Shown here: piece after piece, positions 20,356 to 31,532 of the stretch | How positions within the stretch are numbered: position 1 is the stretch's first letter | Layout of the letters: the number at the start of each line of letters is the position of its first letter | Origin: Xenopus tropicalis | Taxonomy: Eukaryota > Chordata > Amphibia > Anura > Pipidae | DNA length: 64,000 nt | Assembly (NCBI RefSeq): GCF_000004195.4 | Contig: NC_030683.2 | Coordinates: forward strand, 68,419,764 to 68,483,763 | Reading direction: 5' to 3' | Position numbers and translations under genes: made by a program | Notes under the pieces: model-generated | What the model was told of the DNA's origin: nothing | Databases searched by the model: none | The model's input: only the letters and a program-made list of their open reading frames with translations

Positions 20356-21065
20356 CAAGAAGGGCCAACCCAGTCTGTAGTTGGGAATCTGATCAGCTAT
20401 TATCCTGGATTTTGCTTTAAAAACCCAGTGGGTGAGCTTTAACTCATAGGATAAACCCATGTAAATTGGATTTTCTTGAGCTCTTTGGGATTAATTCCCA
20501 GAATGCCTTGTGTTTGTTTGCATACATATAAAGCGGTCTCCGGAACCCCTTTGATTTATCCATGAATCAACACCCCTGGCTCTACCTACAGTAAGCTGAT
20601 TAGAAAACCCTGCACTACACTCATGAGCCCCAAGAAGGGCAGAACTGGTCTACAGTTGGGGATCTGATCAGCTATAATCTTGTCTTCTGCTTTAAAAATT
20701 GTAGAAAACAAAAACATTCATACGTGCACACATTTTAGGCAATTTTCTGTGGTGCAAAGTCTCCTAGATGTATGGCAACGCCCCAACAATGTATAGAACC
20801 AAGCAAAAATAGAGACTGCAGTCAAACAAAATTCAGCTGGGGACCTTACCCCATTTAATATGCCAATGTACCACAAAAATGTGGTACATTGCCATAAAAA
20901 ATGGGGTAAGCTCTCCAGCTGAATTTTGTTTGAGTGCAGTCTCTATTTTTGCTTTGTTCTGCTTTAAAACCCAGTGAGTGGGCTTCGGCCTATAGGATAA
21001 ATCCATGTAAATGGAATTTCATTTGAGCTCTTTGGGATTAGTTCTCAGAATTCCTTGTATTTATT
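20356..21065. repeat. Two copies of a roughly 165-bp segment 275 bp apart, the second interrupted
   Basis: CAAGAAGGGC..AAC at 20356 recurs at 20631. Both copies continue with GTCTGTAGTTGGGAATCTGATCAGCTAT-like sequence, TTTGCTTTAAAA, CCCAGTGGGTGAGCTT, TAGGATAAACCCATGTAAAT and GAGCTCTTTGGGATTA to CCTTGTGTTTG. The second copy is split by a 259-bp insertion at 20698. It may be a remnant of a low-copy tandem satellite. The family is not recognised. Confidence 0.8.
20685..20969. mobile_element. Hairpin-bearing insertion with 13-bp target duplication (family H, copy 1)
   Basis: TTCTGCTTTAAAA at 20685-20697 is repeated at 20957-20969, and the intact first copy of the duplicated segment has it only once, so the 259 bp between are an insertion. 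The insert has a 95-bp tail (TTTTAGGCAATTTTCTG, GCAAAGTCTCCTAGATGTATGGCAA, CAACAATGTATAGAA) and then a long hairpin. The arm AAAAATAGAGACTGCA.TCAAACAAAATTCAGCTGG..ACCTTACCCCATTT reads back as its complement around a GTGGTACATTG loop. The sister copy is at 46398-46659 in the opposite orientation. Confidence 0.85.
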
Positions 21066-21150
21066 TTTTCTATTTGCTGCAACATTTAAAGGAGAACTAA
21101 ACCCTAAAAATGAATATGGCTAGAAATGCCAAATATTTATGTTTCTTTAT

Positions 21151-23020
21151 GTTCTTCGACTTTGGCTTATTCTTCCGCTTCTTCTTCTTCTTCTTCTTAG
21201 CGCCCCCCATTTTCTAAACGCTACTCCTCCTACAGTTTTAGGGGTACAACACCCAAACTCTCTACACATCTTCGCCCTATAGCAGAGCAGGTTGCTTGTG
21301 CTTTTTTAAGTGATCCTGCCCCCCCCCGTCTTTTTGTGCTCTGAACACCCCAATTTTCCCATTGACTTTGACAGGGAAGATTTTCAAACTGCTGCCACAC
21401 TTACAGCTTTGAAGCTGCATCCCCCAAACTTGAATTACATAATCATGGGGTCACCCCGAATGAAACAGCGACATTTGTTGGATGACCCCAAAGTGGGAGG
21501 GGCCAACAACAGCCAATCAAATTTCACCCATTGACTTTTATGAGGAAATTGAAACTGCTGTCAATCTTACAGCTTTGAGGCTACACTCCCCAAACTTGAA
21601 TCACATAGTCATGAGGTCAGCCTGAATGAAAATATGATGATTGTTGGATGCCCAAAAGTGGGCGGAGCTGTGAACAGCCAATCAGATTGTACCTATTGAC
21701 ATGGCAGAAATCCAACCTGCTGCCATTCTCACAGTAATAACACTGGGGTCCCCAAACTTTGCAGAGTTAGGCACCAGGTAACTGTGATTCAAGGTTAGAA
21801 AAAGTGGATGGAGCCACCAACAGCCAATCAGATTTTACCTATTGATTTCAATGGAGAAAAGTCAACCTGCTGTGATTCTCCACAGTATTAACACCAGGAT
21901 CCCCAAACTTTTCACAGTTAGTCCCTAGGGGACTGCAGTTTTAGTTTTAAAAAAAGTGGGTGGAGCCACCAACAGCCAATCAGATATCCCCTATAGAATT
22001 TTATTGGTTTGATGCCAGAGTGCCCAAACTTTGCACAGTCAGTTGCTGGGTGACTACATACTCAAGGTTAGAAAAAGTGAACTGAATTGCCAAGAGCCAA
22101 TCACATTTCTTTCATTGTTTTCAGTGGGGAAATTTTAACTGCTGCCATTCTCACAGTATTAACACCAGGGTCCCCAAACTTTTCACAGTTGGTCACTAGG
22201 GGACTGCAGTTTTAGTTTTGAAAAAGTGGGTGGAGCCAACAACAGCCAATCATATTTCACCTATTGAATTTTATTGGTTTGATGTCAGGGTCCCCAAACT
22301 TTGTTTGTCACTGGGTGACTATGTTCAAGTTTAGAAAAGTGGGCAGGGCCAACAACAGCCAATCAGATTTCACCTATAGACTTCATATGTTTAAATTTAA
22401 ACTGCTGCCATTCTTTAATATTAATACTAAGGTCCCCAAACTTTGCAAAGCATAGTCACCAACAGCCAATCCATTTCCACCCATTAAATTTCATCCTATC
22501 AGATTTCATACATTGAATTTTATTGGTTTAAATGTAAAATGCTGTCATTCTCACACTATTTATGCCAGGGTGCCCACTGTTTGTCACTGGGTGACTTCGA
22601 CTCAAGGTTAGAGAAAGTGGGCGGAGCAACCAACCACCAATCACAATTTACCTATTGACTTTTATTGGTTTAAATTTAAACTGCTGCCGTTCTTTAACTA
22701 TTAATCCTAGTGTCCCTAAACTTTGCAGAGTTAGTCACTGGGTAACTGCAGTTCCATGTTAGGAAAGTGGGTGGAGCCACCAACCACCAATCAGATGTCA
22801 CTCATTGACTTTCAGTGGGGAAATGTAAATTGCTGCCATTCAGACACTATTAAAACCAGGGTCCCCAAACTTTACACAGTGGTTTTTACTATATAACTGT
22901 CATCCAAGGTTAGAAAAAGTGGGCAGAGCCAACAACAGATCAGATTTCATTCAGTGAAAACCATCAGTGACAACGTTTTTCAACCCAACATGAAGTTTGT
23001 TCTCAAACTTCCCTTTCTAG
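21151..23020 (+). mobile_element. Helitron-like element loaded with satellite (copy 1)
   Basis: The 3' end is a hairpin, GAAGTTTG-TTCT-CAAACTTC (22992-23011), followed by CCTTTCTAG, so it ends CTAG and abuts T: the CTRR-plus-hairpin signature of Helitrons. No target duplication or inverted ends are seen. The 5' part reads GTTCTTCGACTTTGGCTTATTC, then (CTT)n and GCGCCCCCCATTTTCTAAACGC. Copy 2 (49569-50504, reverse) shares both ends, which fixes the boundaries to within a few bases on the left. There is no Rep/helicase, so it is non-autonomous. Confidence 0.78.
21420..22960 (+). repeat. Tandem satellite of about 120-165-bp units
   Basis: About 11-12 diverged units share GGGTCCCCAAACTTTGCACAGT, TAGTCACTGGGTGACT, GGTTAGAAAAAGTGGG.GGAGCCA, CAACAGCCAATCAGATTTCACC, TATTGACTTTTATTGG and AACTGCTGCCATTCTCACAGTATTAA. 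Unit length varies by internal deletion. The same unit fills the Helitron-like copy at 49.6-50.3 kb. The 60-75-codon frames inside are array by-products. Confidence 0.92.
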
Positions 23021-23585
23021 TTTATATTATAAACTGACTTCACTGGCTTAAAGTTTCAGCATCTCTATAGTAGTAATGATATAGGTCATTACAGTTGTCA
23101 AAGGAGCTCCCCATCTTGGATTCTCTCCCCCCCCCCCTCCCCCAGAACTGTCTGGGACAATGCACGTGCTCAGTGTGGTCTGAGCAGCTGTTGAGAAGCT
23201 GAGCTTAGGGGTCGTTGCAAATTATCAAGAAGAAAATGTGGGTTGTCTGTCATATAAACTGATGCTACAGGGCTAATTATTTAATTCTGATGCAAATGCT
23301 CTGCTTTTAGATCTATTGTGTAATATGAACCTTTTTATTGTTACATTTATACTCTATTTATGCAGTATATTTTTAGTGGGTCCCTAAGCTCAGTAACTGA
23401 CAGCAGTACAGAGCATGCACACAGAAGCAGCAGAAAAGAAGATGGGGAACTACTGGGGACATCTTTGGAGGCACAAACCTTCCCTGCTAAAGGGCTGTGT
23501 GCACCTTGGTCTGGTAAAGAAGCCCAAAACATAATGTACAACATTTCTGCCATACTTCTTTAGTTAGGCTTTAGTTCTCCTTTAA

Positions 23586-24700
23586 GTACATTTAAATTTT
23601 AGTGTCAGAACACAGTTTCCTCCATAATAAAAAAAAGTTGTTTTATCACACTCCTATTTTAAAGGCTAATGCTATTTAAAGTTTGTCATTTTTAGGCTTT
23701 TTGTGGATTTCCAGCAACAAAAGACTCCAAAAGAGTTCAACATCTGGAAATCTACAAAACCTGACTCACTAATTTAGAATTCACTGCTACACTCATAGCA
23801 CCTCATGGGCTTTGATGCCTTTTGATACATGCTAATTCTAATATAAAAAAACATGAGCACAGCATGATAAATGTAGCAGTGGGTTTAGCATGAGCTAACT
23901 GGTTTTTCAAGCTCCAGCAGCAGTTCTCCTTTTAGCAAACCCAAAAAAACCATTGTTTTTGCTCAAATAATGGCAGCACCAAGTGCTATGTACTTATATC
24001 TAAATATATATACCTGGCACAGGATACTAATGTATAATAGCTCTACCCCCTATATGAGGGGGAGTGCACTAAACACAAACTATATTATGCAAAATTCAAA
24101 TGGGACAACTAATGTTGCAGAGTCACATTTATTATTTCTATCTAAATATATTTATATACAGTTTATGTTCCTTACCATATCCTTGGCATAAGACAGAAAA
24201 CATCATTTGTTTGTAGCCTTTAGGGAACACAAGAACACTATCATTTAGAATAGATTTTCCCTGGGCTTATTATTAATATATATATATTAATATAATAATA
24301 ATAATATTGTAAAATTAAATTAAAATGCCACAAAGTGTCCAATACTTACATAAGATATATTCCCTGGACTATAAATGGATAAACCATTCACTTTAGACGG
24401 GTGTGCTGTGTGCATTGTAGATTAAAGAAAAAATGATGGCTTATTCTGACACAGTATATAGCATGCTGTTCCTTGTGTTGTAAGGTGTTGATTAATAGAT
24501 CACTAGTTTCTCTGAACATTACCATTCATGCAGTAGAACCTTGTTTGTAGCAAATCATCTTTGTCTTTGAGAAAACTTACTGTACTGTATTCTCTGCATT
24601 AAAATTCTGTTGTGATTTAGTTAACATTTTTAACTTCTTTTATCATTAAAATCTCTGTCAAATTTTAAGGGAACTAGCATAACAGGGGTCTCCAAGAAAG
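23586..24700. other. Unique AT-rich non-coding DNA
   Basis: No gene is recognised. An AT-only stretch with TATA and AAT repeats lies at about 24266-24312. Confidence 0.6.
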
Positions 24701-24790
24701 TTAAAGGAACAGTTCAGTGTAAAAATGAAACTGGGTAAAATAGACAGACTGTTAAAATAGGCCCGTTGTTGATCTATGCAGCCATTGCTT
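24701..24790 (+). mobile_element. T2-type MITE, left end only
   Basis: TTAAAGGAACAGTTCAGTGT followed by AAAAATGAAACTGGGTAAAATAGACAGACTG is a recognisable Xenopus T2 end. The rest is absent or unrecognisable, so the copy is truncated. Confidence 0.7.
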
Positions 24791-26226
24791 ACACACTTTG
24801 TTATCTACCCTTGAGTGCTATGTAGAATGGCTGTCATGTTTGTAGCCTAGTCCTCTCTATTAGTTTCCTACCCCTAACCAGGTGATCCAAAGCTACTTAC
24901 AATTCATTGTTAACCTTACACCAGAGGAGTATTTATTACTGCTTTTATTGTTCATCTCACTGGCGCACAATATTTCCTAGAGCAGTTTGGTCTACAACAA
25001 CTATTCTTTTTCCATCACTTTCCTTCAGAATCCCATTGTGCAGTAAATACATAAGGATGTCCTTAAATAGGCTGTTTCCATCTCTTAGCCAGACAGTTGA
25101 TGGGACTTTACATTGCACTAAGACATCGGTCATTAATTATCTGTGAAATGTTAAATGCATACCCTTGTACAGCAGCATTGTCCATGCTGTCTAGCAGGAA
25201 GGAGGTGCTGTAATAGTGAGCAAACTAACTATCCCCTATGTTTATAGCTATATAGATTCTGTAAAAGTATTTCCTTCTTTAAAATGTATAAATAATATAT
25301 AAAGGGCTGAAGGGCTCCCTATGCATCTGTTACTTTATGGGCTTTCAAGTCCTAAAATTGTCGTTGACGGTAATAGAAGGTTAGCCTGTGGTTTCTAATG
25401 GCTACTAAGGATGTATTTTATGGTTTTATATTTATTGGCATAAAATCCTTAGTTATGTGGTGGTGAAAATTCGATAACCTGGACATACATTTGCTGATTC
25501 TAATCAGGTAATTTTCCCATTCAGAGTACAAGAGCCATTTTGCTGAAATACTGAATGCTCTCTTTTGCTGTGTATTTTCTTCTCATTCTTAACTGTATGT
25601 TCAAAAACAGCACAGATTAATATTACCAATATAATAAAAGATGGAGTTAAGAAAATACAATATAAGTTACCCTTTGCTGCAGTATTGTTCTTTAAGGTAC
25701 TGTGAGCCGTATATTAGCATTTAGGTTACTTCCTCGTACCAAGATACCTATGGGTTTATAAAGATTTGCTAATCCATCTGTGGCCAAATGATTCCTGAAC
25801 TCCCATTCATCAGCAAGCCAGAAAAAGTGTCTGAGTTCAGCAATCGTTTTTTACAAACATGAACCAACAAATCTTCATAAATCTGCACTTTAAGGAACTT
25901 ATGTCAGCATAGATCTTTCATTATACCTCTGGGTCTGTCCTTGACAATGCAGTGACCTGGTTATGTATGGGTTTTTTTTTTACAAAAGCCTTGTCTGAGT
26001 TTGAAAGAAGATACAGTCATGGTCATGCAAAAATACACATACAAATACACATAACTACACATATTGACACAGGGAACTATGAAGCTACAGTCACCGTTGA
26101 TGCAGTTTGTATGTAAATGCCACAACAGCAAACCACATCAGAATAGATCATCAACATTAATAAATGCATATCATGACCCTTATGCTCAGTTGTATGCTAC
26201 CGACATATAAATAAATCATTGTGAAT
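24791..26226. other. Unique non-coding DNA
   Basis: No gene or repeat is recognised. The frame at 24907-25146 has no domain. Confidence 0.6.
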
Positions 26227-26290
26227 ATCTATCTATATATTCTATCTATCTATCATCATCTATCTATCTATCTATCATCTATCTGTCTTT
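26227..26290. repeat. (ATCT)n microsatellite, interrupted
   Basis: About 14 ATCT/CTAT units with ATC interruptions. Confidence 0.93.
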
Positions 26291-26777
26291 CTTGAACAAA
26301 CCAAAGATTCCATATTACAAAAAAATCGGTTTATTATTTCTATTAGAGGCTTAAGTAGTAGTGTAGTCATACACCTAGGATGTTATATAATAAAATGATA
26401 CATGCCTAGTCATCTGTAGTAAACAATCAGCAGGCAGCATTCGCTGGTTACCAAATATCTTATTAGTTGCTATGGGTTACTACACAAATATTGTGCCATT
26501 TATTACTTTCCCTCACTAAAGTACTAAAATATCTCCCTCAAGATCTAAAGATGTGTATGATCGTGCTTCTGTGACCAAAATAATGGATATATATGATAGC
26601 ATGTAGCAGTTGCAATTTTATGCAAAGTGATGTCAAATTTAGACAAAATGTGCGTTATGTCATGAAAATAGTATTTACAGATAATTAGCTCCTCTTAAAG
26701 ACCAGGAAAGTAATAGTGAATTATAAAATCCTACTTTATTATATTATAAAAAGGATCTAAACAATCCATAAAATTGT
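26291..26777. other. Non-coding DNA, one weak fold-back fragment
   Basis: CTTATTAGTTGCTATGGGTTACTAC at about 26459 resembles half of the CAATCAG fold-back MITE. Otherwise nothing is seen. Confidence 0.5.
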
Positions 26778-26904
26778 CCCACTGCACCCCTACTTGTCAA
26801 AAAAAAAAATTTGGGGGGGGGCATGGGCATGGCAAGGGTGGGAAGTGGGTGGGGGCAAGGGCAAGACACAGCCAGGGGCCTACAGAAGATTTAATCTGCC
26901 TCTG
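26778..26904. mobile_element. hAT-type fragment, right end
   Basis: The end GATTTAATCTGCCTCTG is the complement of a CAGAGGCAGATT terminus, close to the CAGGGGCGGATT end at 9955. It is preceded by G-rich GGGCATGGGCATGGC repeats typical of such elements. No left terminus or target duplication was found. Confidence 0.5.
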
Positions 26905-27344
26905 TTCAAGGTATATTATCAATGCGAAAGCTTAATTTTGTTAAGAATACAACCCTGATGTTACTGCACCACAGCTCCCAGAATCATTTATATGTCAGAT
27001 GACTTTTCTTTCTAAACAGGGTAGTATCAGAATACAATACAACCTTTACGTAAATTCAAAATATTTACTCTGTATAGACGAGATTACTCAAAAGTTCACA
27101 TTCTCAAAAAATTGGTTAAAGGTTGGACATTCTGCTGGTGATCTAAAAGGCTTGATTGTGGAGGCTGTCATGCCACCCAAGAGTGGGGGTGGGGACACAT
27201 GGATCTTTTACTCCTAAGAAATCAAGCAATAAATAAATGAATCTCTATTGGGTGGACAAACATCATGATCTGTACCTGTTTTATGATTTAGAAATGTCAT
27301 GTTCTTATGAAGCATTGACTTAAAAAGGGACGTGTTTCTATTCT
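26905..27344. other. Unique non-coding DNA
   Basis: No gene is recognised. The frame at 26999-27217 has no domain. Confidence 0.55.
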
Positions 27345-27975
27345 ACAGATACAGGATCTCTTATCAGGAAACCAGAATTTCAGAAAGCTCATAATTAAAG
27401 GGGTAGTTCACCTTTAAGTTAACTTTTAGTATGTTAGAGAATGGGCAATTCTAGACAATTTTTTTTCAATTCGTCTTCATTATTTGTTTGTTATAGGTTT
27501 TTAATTATTTGCCTTCTTCTTCTAACTCCTTGAACATTTCAAATAGGGGTCACTGACCCTGGCAGCGAGAAAACTATTGCTCTGTGAGCCTACAATTTAA
27601 TTGTTACTTTTCATAACTTGTTTTTGTATTCAGACCCTCACCTATTTACATAACAGTCTCTCATACAAACCACTCCCTGGTTGCTAAGGTAATTTGGACC
27701 CTAGCAACTAGATAGGTGCTAAAACTCCAAACTAGAGAGCTGCTAAACAAAAATTGAAGTATTTGAAAAAACTACAAATAATAAAAAATGAAGACCAATT
27801 GCAAAATGTCTCAGAATATTACTCTCTACATCATACTAATTTTAAGCAAATAATTCACAATTATTTTGAAAATGTTATTTTAAATGTTGAAAAATATTTT
27901 TCTTCTCTGTAATAATAAACTGTACCTTGAACTTAATCCTAACCAAGCTGCATGAATCCACATCATTTAAGTTTA
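27345..27975 (-). mobile_element. CAGGTATGGGACC-family MITE broken by a T2 insertion
   Basis: The left piece (27345-27394) reads CAGATACAGGATCTCTTATCAGGAAACC and AGAAAGCTC. The right piece (from 27842) reads TTTTAAGCAAATAATTC, TTTTTCTTCTCTGTAATAATAAACTGTACCTTGAACTT and AACCAAGCTGCATGAATCC. These are successive parts of one MITE in reverse orientation. The T2 element between them inserted later, and some MITE sequence around the right junction is lost. Confidence 0.78.
27395..27841 (+). mobile_element. T2-type MITE lacking its right terminus
   Basis: TTAAAGGGGTAGTTCACCTTTAAGTTAACTTTTAGTATG is the canonical left end of a very common Xenopus T2 MITE. Internal landmarks are GGGTCACTGACCC, AAAACTATTGCTCTGTGAG, TCCCTGGTTGCTAAGGTAATTTGGACC and CTAGAGAGCTGC. 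The right end stops after CATCATACTAA, without the expected GGTGAAC..CCTTTAA terminus, so a deletion joined it to the host MITE. A related copy is at 55908. Confidence 0.88.
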
Positions 27976-28007
27976 AAAAAATGTTTTGCTTTAATTAGCC
28001 CGATGAT

Positions 28008-28087
28008 TGATAGATAAATGATAGATAGATAGATAGATAGATATTGATAGATAATAAATAGATAGAATGATTGATAGATGATTGATT

Positions 28088-28118
<31 letters not shown>

Positions 28119-28271
28119 GGGTAGATAGACAGATGATAGATAGATCGTTGGTTAGATAGATACATAGATAGATAGACAGATGGATAGATAAATAGATGAA
28201 TAGATAGATAGATAGATAGATAGTTAATAGATAGATACATAGCTAAATAGATGATAGATAGATAGATAGAT
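28008..28271. repeat. Long interrupted (GATA)n microsatellite
   Basis: More than 60 GATA/GATT/GACA units over about 260 bp. The minus-strand frame at 27995-28240 (YLSI repeats) is a by-product. Confidence 0.95.
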
Positions 28272-29552
28272 CTAATTTAAATACCACAATAGAGAATATG
28301 GACATTATTTCTAACATTTTAGAAAAATGGAAGTTAAAATAATAACTATACTATAATAATAATGATAATGTCCACAAATTTCAGTGTATCTTTTTATTCA
28401 TTGAATCAAGTATAGTATTACTTAGACATTTAATACTTTTTAAATTATTAATAGGACCCTGGTGCCAATCAAAGTCATCTCTAAAAAAAGCAATTTCCCA
28501 GACTTCAGGTTGATTTGAGGACAATTGTCTGAGATTTTACTGTCCATTTATATCCTGACTATAATATGCAATATTACAATTTCTCTCTACAATGTGACAG
28601 AATCAATCCACATTACATGGAGAGATGATGGATCAGAAAAATATGCCTGAAGGATGTGCCTAGCAGCCAATGTTATCTTTATAGAAGACACACACTGATC
28701 TCTGGTATTTGTTATGATTTGAATGTGCTTGGAAACGTGCTTGGAAACATGGAACCTCAATTCTCTACTTGTCACGTTGATATAAATTGGCAGACAATCA
28801 TAAATTTAAATAGCATATCACACCATTTTTTATTTTTACAGCCCTTACTATTCTACATTATTTTTGGCTGACAAATCCTCTTTTCAAGAGATCATCATGT
28901 ATGATCCCAAATATTGTTTTCAAGACGGAATTTAATAGGCTTTAAAATTTGTATTTTTCTTTAGTTGTGTCTAATGATTAAGTTGAGTGTATAGCTTGCA
29001 TAAGCTTCCATTGCTCTTGTGACAACTAACTTTTTCATACATTTCAATAACCTTTCTAAATTGCTATAAATCCTTAAAAATTATAAGAGAGATGTGAAAT
29101 GTTTCTCCCTATTTCTAACTTGTAATGGTGTTATGTAGTGGGACATGGGCTCCTTATAAAATTATATAGGTAGTAGATACATCTCATAAAGCTGGTCATA
29201 CAGGGGTAGGCCTTTGCCCAATTTAGTTATCTGTTTGTGGCGGTGACCCCAAGGAAAACCCATGCAGACCCATTAGCAGAGAACCAAATTTGTAGACAGA
29301 AGTAGTGAAATTAAAACTACAGTCAGTATTCTCAGGCTAAATCAGCAACAATTTAGGGTCTCCCATCTGATTCTATCTTATATGTAATAGCATTTCTTAT
29401 GAATGATATGTAACTCTTTGGCTGTCATATGCAGAGCACTGCTGAGAGATTTGATGGTGTAAAGGTAACAAACAGGTCCAAAATACCATGTTTTTTCCCC
29501 ACAATGTACTTTGTCACTAGTAATGAGAGTCCCATCTTACTTCACAGAAAAT
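28272..29552. other. Unique AT-rich non-coding DNA
   Basis: No gene is recognised. TAAAGCTGGTCATACAGGGGTAGG near 29188 may be a fragment of an old repeat. The antiparallel frames at 28587-28871 are not credible. Confidence 0.55.
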
Positions 29553-29659
29553 AACATAGTAACATAGTAACATAGTAAGTTGGGTTGAAAAAAGACATAT
29601 GTCCATCACGTTCAACCATAATGCCTATATATAACCTGCCTAACTACTAGTTGATCCAT
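29553..29659 (-). mobile_element. CR1-type LINE 3' end, short
   Basis: Three (ACATAGTA) tail units, then AGTTGGGTTGAAAAAAGACATATGTCCATCACGTTCAACC, as at 8089 but truncated after GTTGATCCATACC. Confidence 0.8.
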
Positions 29660-29841
29660 ACCAATGGTTCCAACAACTATTGTTCCATAGTCAACATCTT
29701 CAATAAGGAACTGTCAGTGTAATATAGAGAAAAAAGAGAAGAGAGGAAACGTGCATATTATCACAAGTGGTTACTGTTAGTGGTGAGTAGTATATTTGTT
29801 GATACATACTCATGCAGGTGTACAGGTTATATAAAACTAGA
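29660..29841. other. Short unique spacer
   Basis: No feature other than the hAT target duplication AAACTAGA at 29834-29841. Confidence 0.6.
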
Positions 29842-30195
29842 TAGTGATGAGCAAATTTTTTTCACCAGGCACAGCAAATTTCTGCATTTCGCCATTGGCG
29901 AATAGTTTTGTGAAAATTTACAGCGGAAAAATTAGTTGCGCTTCGCAATCGCATCAAAATAGGCGCAGTTGCATCAAATTGGGTGTGGTCGTGTCAAAAT
30001 GGGAATGATTGTTTCAAAATGGGCATGGTCAGGACAAAATAGGTGCAGTGGCAGCAAAAAGATGCAGGCAACAAAAAAAGACGAAGACGACAACAACGTT
30101 GCACAACAAATGCATTTTGTGGATGTTTCGCAAATTTTCCTCTTGTTTAGTGGATTTTACAGCAAAGCAAAATGGGACAGATTCATTCATCACTA
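29842..30195. mobile_element. hAT-type element (TAGTGATGAG family)
   Basis: The left end TAGTGATGAGCAAATTTTT and right end GACAGATTCATTCATCACTA are flanked by a perfect 8-bp duplication AAACTAGA (29834-29841, 30196-30203). The interior has GTGTCAAAATGGG / GCAGTTGCATCAAA tandem variants, an AT-shifted version of the array at 16.6 kb. The frames at 29969-30209 are by-products. Confidence 0.92.
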
Positions 30196-30234
30196 AAACT
30201 AGAGTATAAGTAGATTATTGTTGAGATCCATATT

Positions 30235-30626
30235 GACACTTCCGTGACTTTTTTGACACAACCACAACTTATCCGCCATGACCAAAACTTTTTCGGCGCA
30301 ACCTTTTTGACATGCCAGTGACTTTTTCCTCACTTGCCAAATTTTTGCTGTGGCAAATTTTTGCAGCACTTTCACAAAAAATGTTAAATGTATAATTTAA
30401 AATTTAAGGTTTTCACGTTTTTAAGTTTTTTTACGGCCTTGCATTTTTTAATAAATAAGGTAATATTCTTTCTTTTAAATTTGACATTTTTCAAAGTAGG
30501 AAAAAATATGAAAATTACACAAATTCATATTTTGTTAAGTAAGCCTTTTAGTGTATCGCCCATTGATGGGTGCAATTTTGTGCTCATTATGTAACGTAGA
30601 GCTTATGTTCACTATAAATGAGCCCC
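30235..30626. mobile_element. MITE with GGGGC..ATTTA end, diverged
   Basis: The right end CACTATAAATGAGCCCC is a member of the GGGGCNNATTTAY terminal group. The interior is a series of GACTTTTT / TTTTCGGCGCAACC / GCCAAATTTTTGC motifs like those in the element at 51715. The left end is uncertain. Confidence 0.5.
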
Positions 30627-31265
30627 AAAGTGTTTATTCAAATTAATGAAGCAGTGAAATATACAAAAAAGTAGGATGTGAGCAGTTATGAGTCTTTGTT
30701 TCTTAAATTACTTTGTTTTATTGTGATGCTAAAACACATTATATAGTATGCATTGCTCTTAGCATATCCCAAAGTAATTTACAATAATAAGTGATAATTC
30801 ATTTTGTTCGATATTTTAGTTAAGAATGGATAAGACTGCAAAACAGCGGATTATTATGTGAAACTAATTTAAAATCCGGAAACTTAAATTGCAGGCTCAT
30901 AAGTAATCAAAGTGAAATGGTTTGTAGGACAAAAAAGCAATCTATGTAGTTTAGTAAAATATTACTTTCAAGCAAATGCAGGCGGCATTTATTTGTTGTG
31001 TGGTTTTTTTTTACTTATAAATTGTTCTCTGAAAAATGCTTTTTATGTCAAATGCTTGTTTCATTTTGTTTTGTAACTATGAGTACTGAAACAATATTTC
31101 TGACTGTTCAAGCTATATTTCAAATAGAGGAGTACCCTTAAGTGTTGATTGCTATTTTTAACTTCAGATGACTATGCCTCTTACATTTCAGCCCTTAACA
31201 GTGAGTAAAAACTATTGTGAATAAGCAACTCACCTTTATTCCATTCTAATACTGTATATCTATAT
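30627..31265. other. Unique AT-rich non-coding DNA
   Basis: Nothing recognised. Confidence 0.6.
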
Positions 31266-31463
31266 GTAACATAGTAACATTTTAATAAATTAGGATGAAA
31301 AAAGATACACAACCATTAAATTCAACCTTTTATGCCTATATATAACCTGCCTAACTGCTAGATGATTCAGAGAAATGCAAAATACCCCTTCTGAAGCTTC
31401 TCTAATTTGCCTTAGAGGGGAAAAAAATTCTTCCTGACTCCAGGATAGTAATTGGACCAGTCA
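31266..31463 (-). mobile_element. CR1-type LINE 3' end, diverged
   Basis: GTAACATAGTAACATTTTAATAAATTAGGATGAAAAAAGATA through GATGATTCAGAGAAATGCAAAATACCCC and TTCTTCCTGACTCCAGGATAGTAATTGGACCAGTC is the same segment as 8089-8299 with many substitutions. Confidence 0.75.
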
Positions 31464-31532
31464 ACGTTTACTAAGAGCTATTTTCAATAACCCTGTATTT
31501 TCCTCACTAGCTAAATACCATACAACCCCTTT

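Larger units (their letters stand above)
21086..23585. mobile_element. T2-type element split by a Helitron-like insertion
   Basis: The left end TTAAAGGAGAACTAAACCCTAAAAATGAATATGG and the right end TTAGTTAGGCTTTAGTTCTCCTTTAA are a familiar Xenopus T2 pair with TTAA target sites (21086-21089, 23582-23585). The left 65 bp and the right 560 bp belong to this element; the middle belongs to the Helitron-like insert. The antiparallel frames at 23347-23563 lie in the right part and are not genes. Confidence 0.88.
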
